Numbered from the stretch's first letter, positions 40,952-53,014 are shown. The stretch is DNA of 58,700 nt from an uncultured Mediterraneibacter sp. (GCA_944383695.1 CALWQP010000019.1:1-58700); one strand, 5' to 3'. Notes: generated by a model from the letters alone, not told the origin. Numbers and translations: made by a program.

Positions 40952-42136
40952 TTATTCCTCAAAGGCCTCCTTCACTTTTTCCATGAAGCCTTTCTTTTTC
41001 TTCTTCTCCTTTTCCCCTCCCCCAATATTCTGGTTCAGGGTATTCCCGGTGAGTTCATCGAACTTACGCAGCGCTTCTTTTGCCTCAGCGCTCAGGCGCT
41101 CCGGTGTCTGGATGACCAATGTGACATAGTGGTCGCCTCTCACCTGTGAATTGCGTAACGATGGCACACCTTTTCCTTTCAGACGCACTTTTGTGTCCGT
41201 CTTTGTGCCGGCTTTCACGGTATAGATCACATCTCCGTCCACAGTCGGGATGCGGACGTCTCCCCCCAATGCTGCCACTGCAAAAGAAATCGGCACAGTG
41301 GAGAAGATATGCACATCCTGCCTCTGGAATACCGGGTGTCTGGAAACATTGACCTCCACAAGAAGATCTCCTCTTGGTCCTCCGTTTACTCCCGGTTCAC
41401 CCTTATCGCGAATCCGGACGCTCTGTCCGTTGTCAATGCCTGCCGGAATAGATACTTTGATCCTTTTTCTGCTGGATGTATATCCTGTACCGGAACATTT
41501 CGGGCATTTCTCTTTGATGACCTTTCCCGAACCACCGCAGCTCGGACAGGTCTGGACATTCTGCACAGTGCCGAAGAATGACTGGGAAGTATAGACGATC
41601 TGTCCCCGGCCTCCGCATTTTGAACAGGTTTCAGGAGACGTCCCCGGCTTTGCCCCTGACCCATTACAATCCTCACAGGGATCTTTCAGGATGAGGTCAA
41701 GCTCTTTCTCACATCCAAATACTGCTTCTTCAAATGTAATGCGGATGCTTTTCCTGATATTTGCCCCTTTCATAGGACCGTTGTTCGCTCTGCCGCCTCT
41801 GCGGCCTCCGCCGAACAGATCGCCGAAGATGTCGCCGAAAATATCACTGAAATCAGCGCCGTTGAAATCAAAACCGCTGAATCCCCCTGCGCCTCCGGCT
41901 CCGCCTTCAAATGCCGCGTGGCCGAACTGGTCATACTGACGGCGTTTTTCAGGGTCGCTCAGCACTGCGTACGCTTCTGAAGCTTCCTTGAATTTCTTCT
42001 CCGCCTCTTTATCTCCCGGATTCATGTCAGGATGATACTTCTTCGCAAGCACGCGGTAAGCCTTTTTGATCGCCGCGTCGTCGGCATCCCTGCCTACCCC
42101 GAGCACCTCATAATAATCTCTCTTTGCCTCTGCCAT
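40952..42136 (-). CDS. dnaJ: Chaperone protein DnaJ
   Basis: A type I Hsp40, 394 residues. The J domain (1-70) has the HPD motif ([11 protein letters not shown]); a Gly/Phe-rich region (75-115) follows. The zinc domain has four CxxCxGxG repeats ([32 protein letters not shown]), then the substrate-binding domain. AGGAGA lies 6 bases before the ATG. It is last in hrcA-grpE-dnaK-dnaJ, where it stimulates DnaK ATPase. Confidence 0.98.
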   Translation of the reverse strand: MAEAKRDYYEVLGVGRDADDAAIKKAYRVLAKKYHPDMNPGDKEAEKKFKEASEAYAVLSDPEKRRQYDQFGHAAFEGGAGGAGGFSGFDFNGADFSDIFGDIFGDLFGGGRRGGRANNGPMKGANIRKSIRITFEEAVFGCEKELDLILKDPCEDCNGSGAKPGTSPETCSKCGGRGQIVYTSQSFFGTVQNVQTCPSCGGSGKVIKEKCPKCSGTGYTSSRKRIKVSIPAGIDNGQSVRIRDKGEPGVNGGPRGDLLVEVNVSRHPVFQRQDVHIFSTVPISFAVAALGGDVRIPTVDGDVIYTVKAGTKTDTKVRLKGKGVPSLRNSQVRGDHYVTLVIQTPERLSAEAKEALRKFDELTGNTLNQNIGGGEKEKKKKKGFMEKVKEAFEE

Positions 42137-42280
42137 AAAGTGTCTCCTACTGTGTATAATCGCTTTTTATAATCTTAACAAAATTCTACGAAGCCGTTTT
42201 CGGACAGCTCCGTAGAATTTTTATTTATCCGGAGAATCTCTCAGAGATATCCTCCTCTTCCCCATCAAGTTTCATGTCTG

Positions 42281-44188
<1,908 letters not shown>

Positions 44189-44269
44189 TTATGATTATAC
44201 TAAATGTTGTTGATGTCTGTTAATGTCGTTAACACCGGATTTCGAAAACACCTCATCAAGTGCTCAATG

Positions 44270-44986
44270 TCAATTTGCTACTTTTACCATGCTGTGCCGT
44301 ACGACACTGTCACGGTATGTGTAACCTTTCTGAAATTCCTCGGCAATAATGTTTTCTCCAAGTTCCTCGTCATCCACATGCATCACTGCATTGTGCAGAT
44401 CCGGATTAAATTCCTGGCCTACCGCCTCGATCTGTTTTACACCAATTCCTTCCAGAGTCGTCATGAGCTGTTTGTATATCTTTTCCATTCCTTCCACAAA
44501 AGGAGTTGACCTTTCTTCCTCTGGCACGGATGTAAGACCTCTCTCAAAATTATCAACGACCGGAAGGATCTTTTCAATGATATCCTTTGCCCCGATCTCG
44601 TACATTTGAGCTTTCTCCTTCTCTGTACGTTTGCGGAAGTTATCGAACTCTGCCATCTGACGTGTCAGACGGTCTGTCAGCTCATCAATTTTTTCATCTT
44701 TCTTATCTTTCTTGTTCTTCTTGCCGAAGAGTTTCTTTTTTTCTGACTTCCCAGTTTCTTCAGAGCTTTCCGCATCTTTCTCAGCTCCGTCCGCTTCTGT
44801 CTCCTCCGCGTTTTCCTCCGCGGCTTCATCAGCCCCGGCATCTTCAGCCATTTCACTGTCCGCAGCCTCTGCTTCAGCTGTCCCATCTCCCGGGTCCTTG
44901 CCTGTCTGCGCTTCTTCTGAAGCCTTTGCCTTTGCTTCCTCAACGGCTTCCTTTACCATATCTTCCTTGTTCATCTTGTCGCTCAC
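44270..44986 (-). CDS. grpE: Nucleotide exchange factor GrpE
   Basis: A DnaK co-chaperone, 238 residues. A long acidic, Ala/Glu-rich N-terminal tail (residues ~12-85) is followed by a coiled coil (RLTRQMAEFDNFRKRTEKEK) and the beta domain with VDNFERGL and QEFNPDLHNAVMHVDD, ending EFQKGYTYRDSVVRHSMVKV. It starts at GTG 44986 with AGGTGG upstream. It lies 15 bp after hrcA. Confidence 0.96.
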   Translation of the reverse strand: MSDKMNKEDMVKEAVEEAKAKASEEAQTGKDPGDGTAEAEAADSEMAEDAGADEAAEENAEETEADGAEKDAESSEETGKSEKKKLFGKKNKKDKKDEKIDELTDRLTRQMAEFDNFRKRTEKEKAQMYEIGAKDIIEKILPVVDNFERGLTSVPEEERSTPFVEGMEKIYKQLMTTLEGIGVKQIEAVGQEFNPDLHNAVMHVDDEELGENIIAEEFQKGYTYRDSVVRHSMVKVAN

Positions 44987-45001
44987 CAGCTTTCCACCTT
45001 T

Positions 45002-46051
45002 CTATTCTTTCGGATTTTTATTGTATATGGCATCCAACTCACTTTGAAGAGTCTTCAGTGTCTTCATGACATGTTCATAATTCATCCGCTTCGGACCGAT
45101 GATGCCGATCGTACCTTTCATGCCCTCGCCCAGTTCGTAGGTCGCTGTCACTACACTGCAGTCCTTCATCGTCTTAACCGGCGTCTCGTCCCCAATGTAA
45201 ACCTGTATTCCGTGATTGTTCTCGCTGGCGAGAGTTTCTGTCACAAGGTCCTCAAGCTGCTGTTTTTCTTCAAAAGCACTGATGATTTCCTGGGCGCTCT
45301 GTTTATCGCTCAGTTCCGGGTATTTGAAAATGTTCGTTGCGCCGCTTGTGTAAATCTTCATGTCGTCTTCTACATGGATGATCTCAGCCACAGCGTCGAG
45401 CACATGTCCCACGACCTCACTGTGAATCCCCGCCTGCTCCTTCAGTCTGGCGATCAGTCCCAGCGTGATCTGGTCAATGGACATCCCATTCAGCGTAGTG
45501 TTGAGCAGCATATTCAGCTTCAGCAGATTCTCATTACTTAATGTTTCTCCGACCTCGATGATCTTATTCTTGATCACATTGCCTCCGAGAACGATGACTG
45601 CCACGATCTGCTCTGCATCCACCTGTGACAGCTGAATGAACTTCAGCGTGTTGCGGCTGTTTATCGGCGCTGATACCATGGTCGCGTAATTTGTATTGGA
45701 AGCAAGCACTTTTGCCGCCTGCTGTAATACTTTCTCGACCTTGTCAGCCTTCTCCAGCATTGCATCCTCCCGATCTGTGATCTCCTGTTCTTTCTCTTCC
45801 ATCAGCATATCCACATATAAGCGGTAGCCTTTATCTGAAGGAATCCTGCCCGCCGATGTATGGGGCTGAAAGATGTATCCGAGATCTTCCAGATCGGCCA
45901 TCTCATTACGGATCGTTGCGGAGCTTAAATTCAGTTCCGTATATTTGGAAAGCGTACGCGATCCGACCGGCTCACCGGTCTCAAGGTAGTTCTGTATGAT
46001 CGCTTTCAATATAATGAGTTTTCTTTCACTTAACGATGTATCGACCGCCAC
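45002..46051 (-). CDS. hrcA: Heat-inducible transcription repressor HrcA
   Basis: This repressor binds CIRCE and controls the class I heat-shock genes. The N-terminal winged helix holds LKAIIQNYLETGEPVGSRTL and LSSATIRNEMADLEDLGYI; GAF-like and C-terminal domains end in IGIIGPKRMNYEHVM. 349 residues. It starts at GTG 46051 with AGGAGG upstream. It autoregulates through the CIRCE 23 bp upstream. Confidence 0.97.
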   Translation of the reverse strand: MAVDTSLSERKLIILKAIIQNYLETGEPVGSRTLSKYTELNLSSATIRNEMADLEDLGYIFQPHTSAGRIPSDKGYRLYVDMLMEEKEQEITDREDAMLEKADKVEKVLQQAAKVLASNTNYATMVSAPINSRNTLKFIQLSQVDAEQIVAVIVLGGNVIKNKIIEVGETLSNENLLKLNMLLNTTLNGMSIDQITLGLIARLKEQAGIHSEVVGHVLDAVAEIIHVEDDMKIYTSGATNIFKYPELSDKQSAQEIISAFEEKQQLEDLVTETLASENNHGIQVYIGDETPVKTMKDCSVVTATYELGEGMKGTIGIIGPKRMNYEHVMKTLKTLQSELDAIYNKNPKE

Positions 46052-46073
46052 AGCTCCGCCTCCTTTTTCGCTA

Positions 46074-46100
46074 TTAGCACTCCCTTCTTTTGAGTGCTAA
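46074..46100. promoter_or_regulatory. CIRCE operator
   Basis: A perfect TTAGCACTC-N9-GAGTGCTAA, the canonical HrcA-binding inverted repeat, between the promoter and hrcA. Confidence 0.98.
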
Positions 46101-46115
46101 CACCTTCCGTATATA

Positions 46116-46144
46116 AAGATAGCACCCGGATTTCTTTTTGTCAA
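46116..46144 (-). promoter_or_regulatory. SigA promoter of the heat-shock operon
   Basis: TTGACA (46139-46144, minus strand) and TATCTT (46116-46121), 17-bp spacer. CIRCE covers the early transcribed region. Confidence 0.85.
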
Positions 46145-46164
46145 CAGTGTTTCTATATTTTTTA

Positions 46165-46206
46165 TATTCAAAATTTCTCCCACACATTGATGTGTCCTAC
46201 GGAGAG
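46165..46206 (-). terminator. Probable terminator of hemW
   Basis: On the minus strand TCTCC/GGGAGA arms and the inner ACACAT/ATGTGT hairpin precede AAATTTTG. The U-tract is weak. Confidence 0.5.
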
Positions 46207-46260
46207 ATTTGCTCAGGTACGGCAGTGTCCGGTGGCCGATACTATTTTCAGCAGCGCCTG

Positions 46261-47487
46261 CTACATCATGAACTCAGCAGATACAGCGTTGCTCACATCA
46301 AATCCTCTCTCTGTCAGGCAGAGCCGGTCTCCTTCCTTCTTCATCAGCTCCAGGCTTAAAAACCGCCGGATCTGCCCGCCGTACACTTCTTCGATCGGTT
46401 TCCCGAAATTCTCCCGGAACTTACGGCAGGATATTCCTTCCGTCTTTCTCAGACCAAGGAACATGAACTCTTCCATCTGCTCTTTTTCCGTTATGATCTC
46501 AATCTCTTCTGCGGCTTTTCCTGCCGGATTTGCTTTTCCTGCCTCCACTGATGCTGTTTCTGATGGCACCAGCGCATTCCCTCCGAATATCCTCATATAT
46601 GTCTCCATGTCCGCAGTGTTGTGAAAACGGTGCTCTCTGACAAGGGAGGACGCGCCAAGCCCAAGTCCGAGATATTCCTTCCGCTCCCAGTACCCCAGAT
46701 TGTGACGGCACTCATACCCTTCTTTTGCATAGTTGGATATCTCATATCGATGATATCCGTACTCTTTCAGGATGTGTTCTGTCATCCGGTAGATTTCCCG
46801 CTCCGTATCTTCATCGGGCAGAGGCATCCATTCTTTCCCCATCATACTGTCCTGTGCATTCCTGGCTGCTGCATAACGGTCATAAAAAGGCGTCCCTTCT
46901 TCTATGATAAGGCTGTACGCAGACAGATGCTCCGGTCCGAGTTCCGCTGCCGTGCACAGCGTCCGTTCCCAGCTCTGCACTGTCTGTCCCGGGATCGCTG
47001 AGATCAGGTCAATATTTATATTTTTAAAACCTGCCCTTCGCACGGTCTTCCATGTATCCAGAAATTCCTGATACGTATGGATACGCCCCAGCATTTTAAG
47101 CTCCCTGTCGTCTGCAGACTGGAGGCCGATGCTGAGACGGTTGATGCCGCTTTTCTTCCACAGGGCAGTTTTTTCTTTCGTCACTGTTCCCGGGTTGGCT
47201 TCCATGGTGATCTCTGCATTCTCCTGGATGTCAAAACCCTCCCGGAGGGCATGAAAAATACGGGCGGTGTCCTCCCCTGTCAGTACAGAAGGAGTCCCCC
47301 CGCCCAGAAACACCGTGCTCACCCGATATCCACGGTAAGCCTCTTTCACATGTTCAATCTCCCGGAGAAGCGCATCCGTGTAAGCCGTCTTCTCCTCCTC
47401 CCCGGCAGGCCCGGAGAGAAAATCACAGTACGCACATTTCTTCACACAAAAGGGAATGTGCACATACAGTTCCAACTCTTTTTTCAC
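46261..47487 (-). CDS. hemW: Radical SAM protein HemW (haem chaperone-type)
   Basis: 408 residues, formerly annotated as oxygen-independent coproporphyrinogen oxidase. The cluster motif CVKKCAYCDF (CxxxCxxC) is at the N-terminus (ELYVHIPFCVKK), with VFLGGGTPSVL and ITMEANPGTV following, and HNLGYWERKEYLGLGLGA later. HemW proteins bind haem and are not HemN enzymes. It follows lepA, a conserved Firmicutes pairing; hrcA follows with its own promoter. Confidence 0.93.
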   Translation of the reverse strand: MKKELELYVHIPFCVKKCAYCDFLSGPAGEEEKTAYTDALLREIEHVKEAYRGYRVSTVFLGGGTPSVLTGEDTARIFHALREGFDIQENAEITMEANPGTVTKEKTALWKKSGINRLSIGLQSADDRELKMLGRIHTYQEFLDTWKTVRRAGFKNINIDLISAIPGQTVQSWERTLCTAAELGPEHLSAYSLIIEEGTPFYDRYAAARNAQDSMMGKEWMPLPDEDTEREIYRMTEHILKEYGYHRYEISNYAKEGYECRHNLGYWERKEYLGLGLGASSLVREHRFHNTADMETYMRIFGGNALVPSETASVEAGKANPAGKAAEEIEIITEKEQMEEFMFLGLRKTEGISCRKFRENFGKPIEEVYGGQIRRFLSLELMKKEGDRLCLTERGFDVSNAVSAEFMM

Positions 47488-47643
47488 ACTCCTGCTCCTT
47501 TATGCAGTCTAACCCCTGCGGCATCAGCCGCTCTCCATCTGCTTTCGCACTTCATCTGGCGCCGCGCTTCATTTGACGCTTTGCATCGCTGTATGTCAGA
47601 CCTGGCGCATCAGATGATCCTGTGTATCAGATAGTCCGGCACA
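47488..47643. other. hemW-lepA intergenic gap
   Basis: 156 bp with partly repeated short words (CATCTGGCGC, CTGGCGCATCAG, ATCAGATAG). No gene or terminator is clear. Confidence 0.4.
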
Positions 47644-49458
47644 TCAGTCATCGTCCAGCTTCAGCACGCTCATAAACGCCTTCTGAGGGATTTCCACATT
47701 GCCCACCTGGCGCATGCGCTTCTTTCCTTCCTTCTGCTTCTCCAGCAGTTTCTTCTTACGCGAAATATCTCCGCCGTAGCACTTCGCCAGCACGTCTTTG
47801 CGCATTGCCTTTACAGTCTCGCGGGCAATGATCTTGCTGCCGATGGCCGCCTGGATCGGAATCTCGAAGAGCTGTCTTGGTATCTCTGCCTTGAGCTTCT
47901 CGCACATCTTCCTTCCCCGCTCATACGCGCTTCCCGCAAATACGATGAAGGACAATGCGTCCACTTCCTCTTTATTAATAAGGATATCCAGCTTCACCAG
48001 TTCGGAGCGCTGGTATCCCATCATCTCATAGTCGAATGAGGCGTATCCTCTTGACCTTGATTTCAGAGCGTCAAAGAAATCATATATGATTTCATTGAGA
48101 GGCAGATGATAATTGAGCACTGCGCGTTTCTCTTCTATATATTCCATGCCCTGGTAGATGCCGCGCCTCTCCTGACACAGATCCATGATCGCGCCGATAT
48201 ACTCGGATGTGACCATGATCTCCGCCTTCACCATGGGCTCTTCCATGTAATCAATCTCCGCCGGATCGGGCATGTTAGTCGGATTCGTCAGGTCAATGAC
48301 CTCTCCGTTCGTCTTGTGGATTTTATAGATAACGCTGGGCGCGGTAGTCACCAGATCAAGATTGTACTCTCTCTCCAGCCTCTCCTGAATGATCTCCAGA
48401 TGAAGAAGCCCCAGGAATCCACAACGGAAACCAAAGCCCAGGGCAACAGATGTCTCAGCCTCGAACTGGAGCGCCGCGTCATTGAGCTGAAGCTTCTCCA
48501 GAGCGTCCCGCAGGTCCGGGTACTTTGCTCCGTCCGCCGGGTAAAGCCCGCAGTACACCATGGGATTGACCTTTTTATATCCGGGCAGCGGCTCTGCACA
48601 CGGATTCTGGGCATTGGTGATCGTATCACCCACCCGGGTCTCCTTTACGTTTTTCAGGCTTGCCGTGATATAGCCTACCATGCCGGCTTCCAGTTCATCG
48701 CAGGGAATGAACTGCCCTGCCCCGAATGTACCGACCTCCACTACTTCCGCCTTTGCGCCTGTTGCCATCATAAGAATGGGCGTGCCTTTCCGCACCGTTC
48801 CCTCCTTGATACGGCAGAATACGATGACTCCTTTGTAAGAATCATATTTAGAATCAAAGATCAGCGCCTGCAGCGGAGCTTTTGGGTCTCCCTCCGGCGC
48901 AGGGATTTTCTTCACGATCTGTTCCAGCACCTCATGCACATTCTGCCCTGTCTTGGCTGAGATAAGCGGCGCATCATCCGCCTCGATCCCGATCACGTCC
49001 TCGATTTCTTCTTTCACACGGTCCGGATCTGCGCTGGGCAGGTCAATCTTATTGACAACAGGCATCACGTCCAGATCATGATCCAGCGCCAGGTACACAT
49101 TTGCCAGCGTCTGGGCTTCCACACCCTGAGCCGCGTCCACCACGAGGATCGCTCCGTCGCAGGCGGCAAGGCTTCTGGACACTTCGTAGTTAAAATCCAC
49201 GTGCCCCGGAGTATCGATCAGATTAAAGATGTACTCCTCCCCATCGTCCGCCTTGTACACAGTACGGACTGCCTGTGCCTTGATGGTGATGCCTCTCTCC
49301 CGCTCCAGATCCATGTTATCCAGCACCTGGGACTGCATTTCGCGGCTGGTCAGAAGCCCGGTCATCTCGATGATCCGGTCCGCCAGGGTGGATTTCCCAT
49401 GGTCGATATGCGCGATGATACAAAAATTCCTAATCTTACTCTGGTCTATAACTGACAC
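47644..49458 (-). CDS. lepA: Elongation factor 4 (LepA)
   Basis: A ribosome-associated GTPase of 604 residues. G1 is [14 protein letters not shown]3 is [17 protein letters not shown] is G4. The LepA-specific C-terminal domain ends in [18 protein letters not shown]. The start is GTG 49458, with GGAGG 7 bases upstream; the frame back to 49482 is not needed. It lies between holA and hemW. Confidence 0.97.
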   Translation of the reverse strand: MSVIDQSKIRNFCIIAHIDHGKSTLADRIIEMTGLLTSREMQSQVLDNMDLERERGITIKAQAVRTVYKADDGEEYIFNLIDTPGHVDFNYEVSRSLAACDGAILVVDAAQGVEAQTLANVYLALDHDLDVMPVVNKIDLPSADPDRVKEEIEDVIGIEADDAPLISAKTGQNVHEVLEQIVKKIPAPEGDPKAPLQALIFDSKYDSYKGVIVFCRIKEGTVRKGTPILMMATGAKAEVVEVGTFGAGQFIPCDELEAGMVGYITASLKNVKETRVGDTITNAQNPCAEPLPGYKKVNPMVYCGLYPADGAKYPDLRDALEKLQLNDAALQFEAETSVALGFGFRCGFLGLLHLEIIQERLEREYNLDLVTTAPSVIYKIHKTNGEVIDLTNPTNMPDPAEIDYMEEPMVKAEIMVTSEYIGAIMDLCQERRGIYQGMEYIEEKRAVLNYHLPLNEIIYDFFDALKSRSRGYASFDYEMMGYQRSELVKLDILINKEEVDALSFIVFAGSAYERGRKMCEKLKAEIPRQLFEIPIQAAIGSKIIARETVKAMRKDVLAKCYGGDISRKKKLLEKQKEGKKRMRQVGNVEIPQKAFMSVLKLDDD

Positions 49459-49539
49459 TTTCTTTCCTCCAATCCCCGGCACAGCGTGCCTTCGTCTATC
49501 GTTTCTGTGTGATGCCTCCGCGTCTTATCCTGCCTGACG

Positions 49540-50529
49540 CTATGGCTGCGCGGCGGCGGAATATTTCACAAGGAAGAGTTCTACCGCCAGATGGTCTGTC
49601 AAAAGCCCGGTCTTGACTCTCTGCTCAATGTCCGCCCCTTCCTCGATCACAGCGCGCAGTTCCTTTGAATGAAACCGCTTTGCCTGGTCCATGTACCTGC
49701 CTGCGGCAAACGGATGAAGCCCTGCCTTTGATGCGATCTCTTTCTTCCCATACCCCTGTTTCAGCAGGGCTTTCACATGGAACAGGATCCGGTACTCTCT
49801 CGTCAGGAGAAAAAGGATGCGCATGGGCGGTTCTTTCAGCGCCAGCAGTTCATAGTACAGATCCAGCGCCTTTCTCTGCTTTTTGTCCGCCACTGCGTTG
49901 ACCATCTCAAAGATATGGCTGGTGATCTGGGTGACGCATACTGCGTCTATATCCGCCCTTGTCAGGGCGTCCCTGTCCATGGCATAACACACCAGCTTTT
50001 CCAGTTCTTTTGTGATATTTTCCATGTCTGTGCCGACTTTATTCAGGAAATAGGCAACATCCCCCTGGGTCATGGTCTTGCCTTCCTTCTTTACGAGCCC
50101 TTGTACCCACCTGCGCAGCGTATTCTCATCCTGTACGCCAAGCTCAACGATATGTCCCTTTGCCTTCACTGCCTTATACAGCTTACTCCGCTTGTCCACT
50201 TCATTTTCTATGAAGATGAAACAGGTGGTCTCAGGCATGTCGCTGATATAGTCAGCCAAATCGCTTCCCGAACTTTTGAAAAATCCGGTATCCTCGAACA
50301 GGATCAGCCTTCTGTCCGCAAAAAAGGGCAGAGTCTCCGCCAGGTCGATGACTTCTTTGATATCCGTGTTCTTTCCCTCATAGCAGACATAGTTCATCGT
50401 ATCTCCTTCCGGGAGCATGGCTTTGACGAAGCGCTCTTTGTACTGCTTCTTTAAGTACGCCTCCTCCCCATACAGGAGGTAGATTTGTTTAAATTTTCCC
50501 GTTTTCAGATCTTCATTCAGGCTTTTCAT
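49540..50529 (-). CDS. holA: DNA polymerase III delta subunit
   Basis: The clamp-loader delta subunit, 329 residues: an AAA+-like fold without an ATP-binding P-loop. Recognisable segments are YLLYGEEAYLKKQYKERF near residue 18, LILFEDTGFFKSS near residue 75, CFIFIENEVDKRSKLYK near residue 102, and the C-terminal collar HPFAAGRYMDQAKRF. It begins 2 bp after the ABC-F gene stop. Confidence 0.93.
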   Translation of the reverse strand: MKSLNEDLKTGKFKQIYLLYGEEAYLKKQYKERFVKAMLPEGDTMNYVCYEGKNTDIKEVIDLAETLPFFADRRLILFEDTGFFKSSGSDLADYISDMPETTCFIFIENEVDKRSKLYKAVKAKGHIVELGVQDENTLRRWVQGLVKKEGKTMTQGDVAYFLNKVGTDMENITKELEKLVCYAMDRDALTRADIDAVCVTQITSHIFEMVNAVADKKQRKALDLYYELLALKEPPMRILFLLTREYRILFHVKALLKQGYGKKEIASKAGLHPFAAGRYMDQAKRFHSKELRAVIEEGADIEQRVKTGLLTDHLAVELFLVKYSAAAQP

Positions 50530-50531
50530 TC

Positions 50532-52166
50532 TCAGTCTTCTTCCTCTGTCTGCACGGAATACGTCTGTCTCTTTCTCGCCATTTCATCGTTTGCCAGATA
50601 CTCGTCATATGTGGTGATCTTGTCGATAAGCTGTCCGCCCGGCACGATCTCCATGATGCGGTTCGCTGTCGTCTGCACGATCTGGTGGTCTCTCGATGTA
50701 AAGAGCAGCACGCCCGGGAATTTGATCAACCCGTTATTGAGCGCAGTGATTGCCTCCATGTCAAGATGGTTAGTCGGCTCGTCAAGGAGAAGAACATTCG
50801 CCCCTGATATCATCATCTTTGAGAGCAGACAGCGCACCTTTTCCCCTCCGGATAATACTTTGATCTTCTTTACACCGTCCTCGCCTGAGAAAAGCATACG
50901 TCCGAGGAAGCCCCGCACATAAGTGACATCTTTCTCTTCGGAGTACTGGGTCAGCCACTCAGTGATATTGTAGTCGCTGTCAAATTCCCCGCCGAAATCT
51001 TTCGGGAAGTATGCCTGGGAAGTGGTCACACCCCACTTGTAAGTCCCCTCGTCCGGCTCCATCTCACCGATCAGTATCTTAAAGAGCACAGTCTTGGCAA
51101 GCTCATTTCCGCCGACGAACGCAACCTTGTCGTCATGTCCCAGGGTAAAACTGATATTGTCAAGCACCTTCTCTCCGTCAATAGTCTTGGAAAGCCCTTC
51201 TACCGTCAGCACCTCATTTCCGATCTCACGGTTCGGACGAAAATCAATATACGGATACTTTCTGCTGGATGGTTTGATGTCGTCAAGCTGGATTTTCTCA
51301 AGGGCGCGCTTTCTGGAGGTCGCCTGCTTGGACTTGGAAGCATTGGCGCTGAACCGCGCGATAAACTCCTGAAGCTCCTTGATCTTTTCTTCTTTCTTCC
51401 TGTTTGCCTCCTTCATCTGCCGGATGAGAAGCTGGCTGGATTCGTACCAGAAATCATAATTTCCCGCATAGAGCTGGATCTTGCCGTAGTCAATGTCCGC
51501 AATTTGTGTACATACCTTATTTAAGAAGTAACGGTCATGGGACACAACGATGACTGTATTGTCAAAGTTGATAAGAAACTCCTCCAGCCATGCGATGGCA
51601 TCCAGGTCAAGATGGTTGGTCGGCTCGTCAAGGAGCAGGATATCAGGGTTGCCGAACAGCGCCTGGGCCAGAAGCACCTTGACCTTCTCCGGTCCGGTCA
51701 GTTCCTTCAGATATTTATAATGAAGATCTGTCTCAATACCAAGCCCATTTAACAGGGATGCAGCGTCAGATTCTGCCTCCCATCCGTTCATGGTCGCGAA
51801 TTCCGCCTCCAGCTCGCTGGCACGGATGCCGTCCTCATCAGTGAAATCTTCTTTCGCATAGATCACTTCTTTTTCTTTCATGATCTCATACAGTCTCGCG
51901 TTACCCATGATGACTGTATCAAGGACAGGATATTCATCGTATTTAAAATGATCCTGCTGCAGGAAGGAAAGCCGCTCGCCCGGAGTGATGACGACCTCGC
52001 CCTTGGTGGGCTCGAGCTGCCCGGAAAGGATCTTGAGGAACGTAGACTTTCCTGCTCCGTTGGCGCCGATCAGACCATAGCAGTTGCCTTCTGTGAATTT
52101 AATATTTACATCTTCAAAAAGCGCTTTTTTCCCTACACGCAGAGTTACATTATTTGCACTGATCAT
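50532..52166 (-). CDS. ABC-F family ATPase (YkpA/YbiT-like)
   Basis: A soluble tandem ATP-binding cassette protein, 544 residues; ABC-F proteins act on the ribosome. NBD1 has GANGAGKSTFLKILSG and LLLDEPTNHLDLDAIAWLEE; NBD2 has LSGGEKVRCLL and LLLDEPTNHLDMEA. Two departures stand out: NBD1 signature reads LTGPEKVKVLL and the NBD2 P-loop reads VGGNELAKTVLFK. The P-site linker is rich in Lys/Glu. The start is ATG 52166, with AGGAG 8 bases upstream. It leads a holA-lepA-hemW operon. Confidence 0.92.
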   Translation of the reverse strand: MISANNVTLRVGKKALFEDVNIKFTEGNCYGLIGANGAGKSTFLKILSGQLEPTKGEVVITPGERLSFLQQDHFKYDEYPVLDTVIMGNARLYEIMKEKEVIYAKEDFTDEDGIRASELEAEFATMNGWEAESDAASLLNGLGIETDLHYKYLKELTGPEKVKVLLAQALFGNPDILLLDEPTNHLDLDAIAWLEEFLINFDNTVIVVSHDRYFLNKVCTQIADIDYGKIQLYAGNYDFWYESSQLLIRQMKEANRKKEEKIKELQEFIARFSANASKSKQATSRKRALEKIQLDDIKPSSRKYPYIDFRPNREIGNEVLTVEGLSKTIDGEKVLDNISFTLGHDDKVAFVGGNELAKTVLFKILIGEMEPDEGTYKWGVTTSQAYFPKDFGGEFDSDYNITEWLTQYSEEKDVTYVRGFLGRMLFSGEDGVKKIKVLSGGEKVRCLLSKMMISGANVLLLDEPTNHLDMEAITALNNGLIKFPGVLLFTSRDHQIVQTTANRIMEIVPGGQLIDKITTYDEYLANDEMARKRQTYSVQTEEED

Positions 52167-52294
52167 TCTCATATCTCCTTATCATGATAAAAGTTGTTTA
52201 CAGGATACCCCGGCAGCGGCTCCTGCCGCAAAAGAGTGCACTTATGCACTATCGCTTATCTTAACATGGGCGGACTCTAAAATCAATCACCCGA

Positions 52295-52344
52295 CGCAGA
52301 TTCTGTACGTAAGATTTGGCGCAGATTTTGTTTGTGAGATTCTG
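52295..52344. repeat. Imperfect 25-bp tandem repeat
   Basis: Two adjacent copies beginning CGCAGATT (52295-52319 and 52320-52344) match at about 18 of 25 positions; a third partial CGCAGAT is at 52360. They lie in the divergent control region upstream of the Spo0A-like gene. Confidence 0.5.
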
Positions 52345-52377
52345 TGCGAAAATCTTCCCCGCAGATCTTTCTCGTAG

Positions 52378-52409
52378 TTTTTCGACTTTTTTGGTCGAAA
52401 AACGTCGAA
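52378..52409. promoter_or_regulatory. Cluster of 0A-box-like sites
   Basis: TTTTTCGAC (52378-52386) and GTCGAAAAA (52394-52402) form a perfect 9-bp inverted repeat, and another GTCGAA is at 52404-52409. The Spo0A box core is TGTCGAA, so three GTCGAA-type sites lie within 32 bp, about 90 bp before the Spo0A-domain gene. Confidence 0.5.
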
Positions 52410-52499
52410 TTTTTAATATTGTATGTCATATTTCTACATTTTACGATAATATAGGTGTGCCAAAAAGAACAGGGCCTCAGATCAGAGAGGGGCATACAG

Positions 52500-52946
52500 A
52501 TGAATTATGAAAAAGCTATTATCAGCACTCTTGATTCCTTTGGAGTCAACCGTTCCTACACAGGCTATGATTATGTCGTCCATGGTCTCCTGCTTATCAT
52601 TGATAACAGGGAGCGCCTGGAGTGCATCACAAAAACCATATATCTGGATATTGCCAGCCATTTTCATACGAGCTGGAATTGTGTAGAGAAAAATATGAGA
52701 ACGATCGTAACTTCAGTTTGGAATTCTCATAACTCAGAACTTCTCGAAACTGTCTTCAACAAATCAAACCGTAACAAGAAACCAACGAACAAAACGTTTC
52801 TGAGATATATGTATGATTATGTGATTCGAACAGTGGACGACACGCAGACTGAGAATAAGTGCTTATCTGTACCTTGCCCGCTCTCAAATAAATGCTGTGA
52901 TTCACTGAGATTCTACTGTCTCCGGCAGTCGAGGATAATAGAATGA
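52500..52946 (+). CDS. Stand-alone Spo0A C-terminal DNA-binding domain protein
   Basis: 148 residues with the effector domain of the sporulation master regulator but no receiver domain. The domain runs from residue ~3: LDSFGVNRSYTGYDYVVHGL, then IASHFHTSWNCVEKNMRTIV (recognition helix region) and KKPTNKTFLRYMYDYV. A Cys-rich tail (CLSVPCPLSNKCCDSLRFYC) follows. GAGGGG lies 7 bases before the ATG at 52500. Lacking the phospho-acceptor, it would bind 0A-like boxes constitutively or compete with Spo0A; 0A-like sites sit in its own upstream region. Confidence 0.85.
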   Translation: MNYEKAIISTLDSFGVNRSYTGYDYVVHGLLLIIDNRERLECITKTIYLDIASHFHTSWNCVEKNMRTIVTSVWNSHNSELLETVFNKSNRNKKPTNKTFLRYMYDYVIRTVDDTQTENKCLSVPCPLSNKCCDSLRFYCLRQSRIIE

Positions 52947-52953
52947 TAACAGA

Positions 52954-52995
52954 CTCAGGAGGACAGGATGCCGCACCGCCGCCTGTCCCCCTGAG
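52954..52995. terminator. Convergent hairpin
   Basis: CTCAGGAGGACAGG (52954-52967) pairs with CCTGTCCCCCTGAG (52982-52995) with one mismatch. It lies between the convergent Spo0A-like and udp genes; no U-tract is evident. Confidence 0.55.
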
Positions 52996-53014
52996 TGTAC
53001 AGAAATCTGCCTTG

